64,000 bases of DNA from Prorocentrum cordatum (lineage: Eukaryota > Sar > Dinophyceae > Prorocentrales > Prorocentraceae). Shown in pieces: positions 56,111 through 64,000 of the stretch (position 1 is its first letter; every line of letters begins with the position of its first letter). Location of the stretch: assembly GCA_963575745.1 (NCBI GenBank), contig CAUYUJ010015950.1, positions 80,001 to 144,000 of the forward strand, in the 5' to 3' direction. A program made the position numbers and the translations under genes. The notes beneath the pieces were generated by a model that worked only from the letters and a program-made list of their open reading frames with translations, was not told the origin of the DNA and made no database searches.

Positions 56111-56695
56111 TTATGTAAAACAACTCACAACTCTCCTCGTCGACCTCAGTCTCAAAAAATGACACGCCTCGGAATGTGACCAAAACATCAGCTGAAACCC
56201 TTCCGATTTACCAAGTACACTTAATGTATTCTTCCTGAAAATCTCATCCATTCCACCCCGCGCCCCTGCCATGACATGCCACAGCTTGGGGATCTCTGTC
56301 GTGGGATGTTTCTCCCACCCTGGTAGTGTTGCGAGATGAGCAGGAAGTGCATGTGCCACATGTCCTTCCCAGTAGGATATGAAACCCATAAGACAGCTCA
56401 AGTCATGAAAGTTGGGGTTCAGGTGTAGCCTTCCATCTGTGCTATGCCTCGCACACCACATGTACCAATGCTCATCGCAAGTGGACGATGCCCCCCTTCG
56501 CAGAGAACGCGCTTGTAAATACTTTACGAATTCCACGGCAGCCATGCGAATAGCGCACTGCTCGGAAAGGGCGGCATTTGGTGATAACGGCCCTGGATCC
56601 TGCGCCTTGGGAGGAAAAGGCGGCGCGCGGTGCATCTTCACACCTACTGGCAACCAGTTCCAGGCAGGAACCTTTGCCCCTATTCTCGAGCACAA
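56111..56695 (-). CDS. GT32-like glycosyltransferase, N-terminal exon
   Basis: RMAAVEFVKYLQARSLRRGA, SSTCDEHWYMWCARHSTDGR, NPNFHDLSCLMGFISYWEGH, then TTEIPKLWHVMAGARGGMDE, NTLSVLGKSEGFQLMFWSHS. IPK-x-x-H-x-x at the start of the catalytic domain, followed ~30 residues later by GFQLMFWSHSE, corresponds to the IPKIIHQ...W...LW-D start of GT32 enzymes. The frame runs out soon after EACHFLR, where the coding strand reads GACTGAG|GTCGAC, a possible GT donor. Confidence is moderate because the halves are not joined. Confidence 0.45.
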   Translation of the reverse strand: MCSRIGAKVPAWNWLPVGVKMHRAPPFPPKAQDPGPLSPNAALSEQCAIRMAAVEFVKYLQARSLRRGASSTCDEHWYMWCARHSTDGRLHLNPNFHDLSCLMGFISYWEGHVAHALPAHLATLPGWEKHPTTEIPKLWHVMAGARGGMDEIFRKNTLSVLGKSEGFQLMFWSHSEACHFLRLRSTRRVVSCFT

Positions 56696-57097
56696 ACAGC
56701 GACATACGAATGCGCAGGGAACGAACGGTCACCTCCACAGCCAAACAACCATGGCTGAATGACATCGCCAGAAACACGCAGGACAGCAGTGGGTCCACAG
56801 CACCTACGCGCGAAATACAGTTTTGGCCATGACAGGCAAGGGGCCGCTCTGGTATACTTCGGCTGTCTTCTCGGGGGGGGCCGCTTACCATAGATGGGTA
56901 TTACGGGGGCCCATCGTTACTTCGTGTAGCTTTCTTTCCTTACCGTGCTGTACATGTCTTGGAATTCATCACCAGCAAGCACTGGCACCCTCGGGGTGCC
57001 TCGGGAAGGGGCTCATGAGGGCCATTCCTTAATGTGAGAGACGCAGCAACAAGTATGGGGCATGCGATTGCTCTGCGTAGCGGGCCTAGGCAACGCA

Positions 57098-57955
57098 CTA
57101 CGCTGGATATAACAGGCCCAATTCAATGCAAAGCCCCCCGAACCCTGCCCTTTTGGGGCTGGACAAGTCGACACCGCGCTTCTGCGCAGTCATTGCAGAC
57201 CACAAGGTTTTGGCAAGTTTCGACGTGGATGGCATGCCAGAAAAAAAACCAGGAACGCGCATGCGTACACTGCGAGCCTCTTTGTCCAGGCGGTGAACGA
57301 GCTGCTGCACTTTGAGGATGATCGGGCCAAGAACGGTTTGTATATTCCAATACATTGTGGCATCAATGTAGCCGGCTGAGAATACAAGCTCCACAATGTC
57401 ACCAATCCGCTCGCATTGTCGTGGCGTGTCCATCTGCAGCGGCCACCTGGCGAGCAGCGTTCTCATGCACCACAAGTACGCACGACGCTGCCTATGACGC
57501 GGGCTGCCCCTCAGCACGCGCTTAGCAACAAAAGCATTCAACAACCACCATAACGCATGCACGCAATTCCCAGGATCGGTATAATACCAACCAGTTCAGT
57601 TTTTGATGGCAACTGCCCCTTGGTAGCTCATTCGCTTCATCTGGGCCTTGTCCATGTGGATCAGACTGATGGCGACGAGCCCGCATATGTCTCTGAATGC
57701 GCGGGTCCCCACGGAGGACAGCAACATACCGCGTAGCTCCACCAGGTGCTTGGTAAAAGATGATTTGCGATCGTACAACTGAACTACTGGGCACCTTTTG
57801 AGAGACCACGCCGAGCTTATGTGCACTGCAGGCACGATGCTTCGGGTCTCCGCTGCGTCGTCGGCCCAGGCACGGAAGCACGCGGCGAGTAACGCTATGC
57901 TATCTGGCTGCACCGGCGGGGCCGTCACCGCCATGGCCACCGCGACGTTGCCCAA
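57098..57955 (-). CDS. Two exon-like frames, unrecognised
   Basis: 57,596-57,955: PDSIALLAACFRAWADDAAE, TRSIVPAVHISSAWSLKRCP, VVQLYDRKSSFTKHLVELRG, MLLSSVGTRAFRDICGLVAI and HMDKAQMKRMSYQGAVAIKN, stop. 57,098-57,562: RRAYLWCMRTLLARWPLQMD, IGDIVELVFSAGYIDATMYW, NIQTVLGPIILKVQQLVHRL. Both look helical and protein-like, in different phases. They lie upstream of the GT32-like exons on the same strand and may be its 5' exons or a neighbouring gene. No family recognised. Confidence 0.35.
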
Positions 57956-59502
57956 CCAACAAAATACTTATGCCAAAATGGCAATGCATAGTCCCCCTCT
58001 GCCTCCCCCTTCTTGGGAACATCCGACGCCCGCGCGCGCGCGTGCGTGACAAATTCTGTACAATCCACAACATGCGCGTCGCTCTGTCCGTGGGGCTCCT
58101 GAAAAGGCCACAAAAATTCAACTTCAGCTTTTGAAATGGCATCGATACAGAACCTTAACGGTCACCAAGACTCAATCCAAACTGTGGGCAGTGAGGAGGC
58201 AGACTAATGGAGGCCAACTTACAGCGGCAGCGCGTTTCCAACGAGATGGGCGACCGAAACCCATCAGTTACATAAAGCAGGGGTGTGTCACATACGGGGC
58301 GTCGGTCAGTCTCACATCCTGCGAACTGCTCGCAGCAAACCTAGCGCGGAGGTATGCGGGCGACAGAAACAAGGGCGAGGCAAGGGTCTTTCCAACCGAT
58401 CCCCAGGACCAAGCAAGCTGGTGGTAGTTGACGTAGTTGCGTTCATAATAGTCCAGTAGTACTAGAGGCGATCGTAGTAGGAGGAGGGGTGGGAGGACAG
58501 GCGGATGTAGGTGCAAATAGATATATGCATCTTTCCTTCCGCGCTCACCGACCCCCCTCCACCTCCCCGCACTTCCACCGTGTTCCACAGCCTGCCGCGG
58601 GACTTCCACGTTCCTTCCTCAAACTTCCGCCAGCGCGAGTTGGCGCCCCGCGATGTGCCTCACCTACTAAGGCTCCCAGTTTGGCCTCCCCCTCCAGTTC
58701 TGTAGAGACGGAACCCTTTTCAGAGGGCCGGCCAAGCATGTCTTGCCAGAATCTGCTGCAAGTAGCGTTTTGGAAGAAAAAGCTGCCCGTCACTCACTCC
58801 TGCTCCTTCTGTCAACCGCCTCCTCACCTTCCTTCGCCCCATCCGTTGCAGACCTCCACTCGCTCGTGATTGCAACGCGGCGAGCTCCACTCACTCGTGC
58901 TTGCACCTGTGCACGACTGGACCTCGCCGCCGTGCGTCGGCAAAATTCGATGTCCCGCCTGCGCGCGCAGGGCGGCTCGCATCTTCAAAAAAGATAACAC
59001 AAAGGAGCATTTGAGGGGGCCGCCCCAGTGCACATACACGCTTGCGTTTATGTTTACCTCTTTCTATGTACGCGACGTACTACATGGTCTCGCAACTATC
59101 ATGAGTTACGGGGGGGGCGCCCCCATATCGTGCGGCGCCAACCCGGGCCGCAAAGGCGCAAGTCTCCCAGCGCAATCATGGCGTAGATTGCGAAAGACCG
59201 CTGCCATCGACATTAATGCCACAGCGACTGCCTAAAAAATCCAAACGAAATCGGAGAGCTTTTCTTTTCGGCGGGGAATCCTGGGCGCCCGAGGATCCGC
59301 TGCTGCGCGACGGAACGCGACCATGCTCGCGCCTTGACGCCGCCCGCATGGAGAAGCACAGTCGCCAGCCCAAGCCGCAAGGAACGATTATCCTGACGCG
59401 CCCGAGAAGGCGTTCATTTTTTTGCGGTTCTCGACCTGTCCGAAGATTCCAACGAGCCTCTGGGGCTGAAGCCTTCCAGAAGGTACCCCCAGTGAGCTGG
59501 AG
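57956..59502. other. No firm gene; duplicated flank modules
   Basis: 58,865-59,050 (GACTGGACCTCGCCGCCGTG and following) corresponds to 62,360-62,500, and 59,300-59,480 (GCGACGGAACGCGACCATGC and following) corresponds to ~61,730-61,830 and 61,975-62,150. GGGGGGCGCCCC palindrome at 59,109. Short frames have no motifs. Confidence 0.5.
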
Positions 59503-59524
59503 AAAAAAAACGCGCGTTTTTTTT
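59503..59524. repeat. Palindrome module, copy 4
   Basis: A8-CGCGCG followed by T13, with GTGAGCTGGAG upstream and CTTGACAACCTCCACCGCCG downstream; the same module as 51,675. Confidence 0.9.
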
Positions 59525-59584
59525 TTTTTGCGGACTTGACAACCTCCACCGCCGCGCGCTGGGACATTCGCGGCATCTGAGGGG

Positions 59585-59745
59585 GGCGCCCCTATGTATA
59601 TATACATCTACATATATAAGCATATACATTTGCGTGTATATACATATATATATATGTATATGTGGATGCAATTCTACATATATATATGTACGTATGTGTA
59701 TGCATATACATATATAGTATACATATAAATATACATTCATGCATA
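59585..59745. repeat. TATA/TACATA-rich tract after GGGGGGCGCCCC
   Basis: TATGTATATATACAT and variants for ~150 bp beginning directly after a GAGGGGGGCGCCCC palindrome at 59,579. The same order (palindrome then ATATATACAT) occurs at 62,491-62,600. Confidence 0.85.
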
Positions 59746-59881
59746 CAATGAAACCTATACGCTGCATACATGTTTCTACATATCTTCCTGCTCTACGGGG
59801 GGGCGCCCCTGTATCAAGTGGGCGTGCATATGTACACGCACTACGCGCGCAAACACTAATTCAAATCTGCCCGCAGCTGGA

Positions 59882-61374
59882 CTACGAACGCGTTGCTGCT
59901 CGCTGCTGGCCAACGATGCTGCGCGAGCTGAAGAACGAGGAGAATTCCCACCACTCGATACAAGAAAGAATGCACATCGCAAAAAATCTGCACCCGTTGT
60001 CGAGGGTCAGTTCGCATCGCACTTTCGTCGCACCTCGGCCTCTTCCACACATGAAGGACTCGAGGGCCTCGGCAGAAGCGTCGCCGCGAGAACCCGCCAG
60101 CGCGATTGGCGCCCTTCGGTGCAGTTGAATATTTGCCCCTAGCGCCTCCAACAGCTTGACCCTGCGCTGTTCCGTGCAATGCATGGCCAACACCAGGATC
60201 AATAGGGCGCGTCGGTTCGTCTCGTTAGCCTTGGAAGCCTGGGCCATGGACACATCGGGAAGATCGGCGGGCTGGAAGCACCCCGCCTCCCGCGCTAACG
60301 CCAACCGAGCGTCGGCCGACTGGGCCAAATCCTCTACCTTGGTCGCGAGCACCGAAGGGAAGCCACTCGCAGCTGCAACCCTTCGCGTCAATGGTCGAGC
60401 CGAACCGGAAGGCAAGGTGTTGAAGCCTTTCCGCACCTTGCGCGGGGCGCGCTTCTTGGGCGGGGCCACGGCGCGATCCAGTGGCCCCCGCTCCCCCATC
60501 CAAGAAGAGGCGCGGTGCGCCACAACGCAAGGGCATTCGACGTCCAAACTGCACACCCATAACGGCTTTGCGTTCCTGCTTTTCTCTCGGTGGAATCTTT
60601 TGGTCGAGGGCAGCGCCTTGACGCCAACGTCTTTGGCCCACTGCTCCCAAGCCTTCGGCCCCGTGGTGAGCATGGCCCGATGGGGCGGAAAGTTGCTTGG
60701 TTTGTAGCTTTGCACCCGCGTGCTCTGCAGCTTCAACAACTCGAGCAAGCGCGGGTCGCCCGCAAAGCCCCGAGAAAGTCTGCTTCAACAGGGGCCACGG
60801 GAGGGCCCTCTGCAACGAGCAAGCCAGCGCTGAGGAGTTCGTCCAACGGTCTCTCGACCACCGAATCGAGCACATCAAGGTAAACGCCGCCAACGTACCA
60901 CACCGCCACCACTCGGGCCATATCCGCCTGCTGTATCCAAAGAACTTTGCCCTGCGGCTTGCACTGCAGCAAAAGAACTACCATCTCGCGGACATCGTCG
61001 GGCAGCGCGCGGGCCATGTCAAAGATGCTGTTGGGCCTGTAAATGGCACCGCCCCAACCGGGGCACTTCCGCAACCAGGCCGTAAAATTCGAGACCACCT
61101 GGTCGGGCATCTCTGCATCCATATAGCCCCAAACAGCAATGAAGAATGGAGGAATCGGCATCCGGAATTTCAGTTCTGGGCTCCGCGGGTCTGCGGTTAT
61201 GCACTTGCAGCGCTGGGATCCGCAAGTCGCCGGTGCCTCAATAGCTATGGGGGAGAAGATGGGAGGGGGGATAATAATCAACGCGGCATGGATTCTCCCA
61301 ACCCACGACGCTCGACGTTGGGACATCGCCCTCGTTGGATGGGTCGCTCTCCTTCTGGCCCCGGGAACGTCCAA
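59882..61374 (-). pseudogene. GT32-like glycosyltransferase, copy 1, frameshifted
   Basis: Frame 1 (60,733-61,374): FRMPIPPFFIAVWGYMDAEM, PDQVVSNFTAWLRKCPGWGG, AIYRPNSIFDMARALPDDVR, KVLWIQQADMARVVAVWYVG, GVYLDVLDSVVERPLDELLS. This follows the Gly_transf_sug pattern IP...W, then x-D-x-x-R...YxGGVYLDxD, although here the acidic site reads D-V-L-D rather than D-x-D. Relative to the copy at 62.8 kb a 1-bp deletion near 60,765 shifts it to frame 2 (59,882-60,748): LLELLKLQSTRVQSYKPSNF, HRAMLTTGPKAWEQWAKDVG, the family's TGP motif. Further downstream are LPDVSMAQASKANETNRRAL and LTLDNGCRFFAMCILSCIEW, not assignable. Likely a pseudogene or a gene with an assembly indel. Confidence 0.55.
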
Positions 61375-61446
61375 GTTCGCGATGGACCGAAGGCGTCAAC
61401 GCGCTTTCGGGGATGGCGCCTTTCAGAACACCCCCGTTATGCCGAG

Positions 61447-61472
61447 GGAAAAAACCGCGCGTGGTTATTTTT
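61447..61472. repeat. Palindrome module, copy 5 (eroded)
   Basis: AAAAAACCGCGCGTGGTTAT with T5, in the order GAGGG upstream and TTTTGAAAGCTTCCACCGCCG downstream. Sits ~70 bp 5' (minus-sense) of GT32-like copy 1. Confidence 0.8.
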
Positions 61473-61499
61473 AACTGTTTTGAAAGCTTCCACCGCCGA

Positions 61500-62490
61500 T
61501 CGTCGGCACACCCGCACGCCGCCATATTATTCTCGCGCCCCCCCCCCCCAGGACCCACGGCAGGAAATAACTCCCCGGCGCAGGCCGCAAGACGCGAGCA
61601 TCCTGGCGCAACCTGAATGGGATGGGGGGAAGCCGCTGCCGTCGGTATTTTGACCACAACATCACTCGAGCAACCCAGCAAAAAAAAACATATGCTGTTT
61701 CTGATGGGCGGGAGAGGGGGGCCTCGCTGCCAGAGGAGCAGTTGCCGCGCGAAACGTGCCCATCCTCGCGCCCCTGGAGTCAGCCGCATGCGAAACAACA
61801 CTCGCCAACCCAGACCGCAAGGCACGATTCTGTCGACGCAACCGCGGAGTGGACTGCGGAGGAGCCGCTGCTATCGAATTCGAAGCCACAGCGGCACTGA
61901 GGCACCCCAACGAAATTCGCGTAGACGTTCTTGTCGGAGGAAGGTCTGGATGCCAGGGGATCTACCGCCGCGCGACAGAACGCGACCATCCTCGCGCCCC
62001 TAGCGCCAACCGCATAAAGAAAGCACACTCGCCAACACAGACCGCAAGGAACAATCCTGGAGCGGCCGTTGAGGGTTCATTTTTTTTTGGCGCGATGTTC
62101 GACCTGTCCAAAGCCTCCCGCGCGCCTCCAGGGGCGAAGCCCTCCAGGAGGCACTCGCGGGAAACAAAAAAAAACTTGCTTCAAAACCTCCGCCGCCGCG
62201 CGCTGGGACATCCGCGCGCCGCGAGTTCTGGCTCGCGTGGCTTTTGTCAGAGCCCCCCTTGCAATGTTGCGGCTTGGGCGGGGCAGCGCCCCGCGTCACT
62301 AATCCCCCCCTTCTCTAACGCCCCCTCATCCCCCCCCCCCCCCCCCGCGCGTGCATCGTGGAACCTCAACTTGCGGGCGCGTGATTCCGCGCGCGGGTAA
62401 GACTCGCCGCCGCGCGTCGGTAATGCGGCGCTTACCTGCGCCTGCAAGACGCCGCGCACTTTCTTCGAAAAGGATACCGCACATCAACAT
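61500..62490. repeat. Repeated ~250-bp modules (ACCGCAAGG-type)
   Basis: The phrase CGCGACCATCCTCGCGCCCC, then CCGCAT, then CACTCGCCAAC and CAGACCGCAAGG, occurs at ~61,756-61,833 and ~61,985-62,055, and in diverged form at 59,315-59,385. A-run and T-run tracts (61,681, 62,168) occupy the place of the CACGCGTG palindrome. Poly-C at 61,540-61,549 and 62,333-62,346. No gene. Confidence 0.65.
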
Positions 62491-62610
62491 CTGAGGGGGG
62501 CGCCCCCACGTATATATACATATGTGTGTGTATGTTTGGAATATATACATATATGCATGTATATTCCTACACGCATGTATATATATATATATATATATGC
62601 ATACAGTTCC
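62491..62610. repeat. GGGGGGCGCCCC then TATATA tract, second copy
   Basis: CTGAGGGGGGCGCCCCCACG at 62,489-62,508 followed by TATATATACATATGTG and (AT)n to 62,598, matching the order at 59,575-59,745. Confidence 0.85.
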
Positions 62611-62719
62611 ACCCCTGCACTACATATATGCTTCTGAACATATTCCTGCGTTGCGGGGGGGCGCCCCTGTATCATCTGAGTGCGCGTGTGTCCATGCACT
62701 GCACGCGCAAAAACTAATT

Positions 62720-63440
62720 GAAATCTGCTCGCGGCCGGCAACAGGACGCGCTGCGGCTCGCTGCTCCCCAGCCTTCGGCACCGTGGTGAGCATTGCCCGA
62801 TGGGACAGAAAGTTGCTTGGTTTGCATCTGCACACCCGCGTGCCCTGCTGCTTCTACAACTCGAGCAAGCGCGGGTCGCTCGCGGAAGCCCCGAGACAAT
62901 CTGCTTCAAAAGAGGCCGCGGGGAAAGCCCTCTGCAACGAACAGGGCAACACTGAGCAGCCCGTCCAGCGGTTTCTCGACCACCGAATCGACCACTCAGG
63001 GTAGACGCCCGCAACGTACCAGACCACCGCCACTCGGGCCACATCCGCCTGCGGTATCGAGAGAACGTTGCCCGACGGATTGCGCCGCAGCAAAGGAACC
63101 ACCATGTCGCGGGCGCCGTCGGGCAACGCGCGGGCGAAGGATGGTGTCGGGCGCGTAAATGGCACCGGCCCGACCAGACAGTTCTGCAACCAGGCCGTAA
63201 AAGTCGAGGCCCTTGGGCGGGTATCTCTGCATCCAAATGACACAAAAAAGAAATGGAGAATGGAGAAATCCGCATCCGGATTCTGCGCGTCGCGGGGCAC
63301 TTGGCCATTCGCTTTCCGTTCTGGGCTCCGCGGGATCTGCGGCCATGCACTTGCAGCGCTGGGACCCGCAAGTTGCCGGTGCCTCAACAGATATGGGAAA
63401 GGAAGATGGGAGAGAGGATAATAATCGACATGCTATGGAA
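62720..63440 (-). pseudogene. GT32-like glycosyltransferase, copy 2, degraded
   Basis: Homologous to 60,640-61,310. It retains FTAWLQNCLVGPVPFTRPTP, ARALPDGARDMVVPLLRRNP, NVLSIPQADVARVAVVWYVA and GVYP, where a shift destroys the LDxLD site. It then returns to frame as FEADCLGASASDPRLLEL and stops at TAG. The C-terminal half is still recognisable at DNA level (TTGCTTGGTTTGCATCTGCA, GGTGAGCATTGCCCGATGGG). The 5' side is cut by the CT tract at 63,470, exactly after the shared CAACGTTGGG. Confidence 0.6.
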
Positions 63441-63467
63441 CATCCCAGCCCACGAGGCTCAACGTTG

Positions 63468-63966
<499 letters not shown>

Positions 63967-64000
63967 GCTCTCGCCAGCGCGTGGCCACGGTCGCGGCGAG

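Overview
The window looks like nuclear DNA of a dinoflagellate, and the high GC and repeat style make a Prorocentrum-like genome my best guess (inference, not proven). The evidence is threefold. First, the Copia-type polyprotein on the minus strand has dinoflagellate-style integrase, reverse transcriptase (RT), RNase H and C-terminal domains. Second, remnants of two APE-type LINEs and one RNase H of DIRS-like type are present. Third, the DNA is full of microsatellites, minisatellites, foldback elements and GC-rich single-exon-like fragments. I see no rRNA, tRNA, CRISPR or bacterial operon structure. No complete, undamaged conventional host gene can be defended.

Layout. 0-4 kb is stacked satellites: a GGGTCGCG array, a 32-bp array, CAT/CTC trinucleotides, a 21-bp array and a CAA tract, followed by CG-alternating DNA. 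4.2-5.6 kb (+) is an open frame with a Cys-rich N-terminus and a coiled coil (LINE ORF1-like), with a spliced-leader-like 14-mer just upstream. 6-13 kb is a 22-bp array and a set of short terminal-inverted-repeat elements, including two copies of a ~190-bp element with TA flanks, two foldbacks, and a ~0.5-0.7 kb repeat shared with 37 kb. 13.6-14.8 kb (-) is an RNase H-like retroelement fragment.

15.4-30.6 kb (-) is almost continuously coding and is the centre of interest. A Copia polyprotein (30.6 to ~24.65 kb: integrase, RT, RNase H, then a methyltransferase-like domain) is followed on the same strand by ~9 kb of large open frames (24.4 to 15.46 kb). These carry an SGNH-hydrolase-like segment, an ADP-ribosyltransferase-like HGTS...GVY segment, a Pro-rich repeat region and an 880-codon frame. 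The 880-codon frame has Tpt1/KptA-like (RNA 2'-phosphotransferase) motifs. A 10-bp motif, GGCYKGGCCG, is scattered through this whole block in all three frames. The frames are broken by a handful of in-frame stops and by indels at microsatellites and C-runs.

30.6-35.6 kb (-) holds unrecognised exon-like pieces, one with a probable GT splice donor. 35.8-39 kb is microsatellite plus a ~100-bp tandem array split by an inserted element. 39.7-44.1 kb (-) is a degraded LINE (endonuclease and RT) with an unrecognised frame downstream. 44.2-46.0 kb is a 1.8-kb CAT/CAC microsatellite. 46.1-47.7 kb (+) is a second LINE 3' part with RNase H. 48.36-49.28 kb (-) is a second Copia RNase H fragment that abuts a Gly-Tyr-Asp-Gly-Lys repeat frame. 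50-54.9 kb is a ~2.7-kb segmental duplication. 54.9-63.4 kb (-) holds GT32-type glycosyltransferase genes or pseudogenes in divergent duplicate copies, separated by palindromic modules. The window ends in a ~495-bp CT tract.

Genes working together. The only functional grouping I can argue for is the 15-30 kb minus-strand block, where a retrotransposon polyprotein and downstream frames jointly encode nucleic-acid processing domains plus several nucleotide- or RNA-modifying-type folds. All assignments are by eye from motifs and need profile searches.
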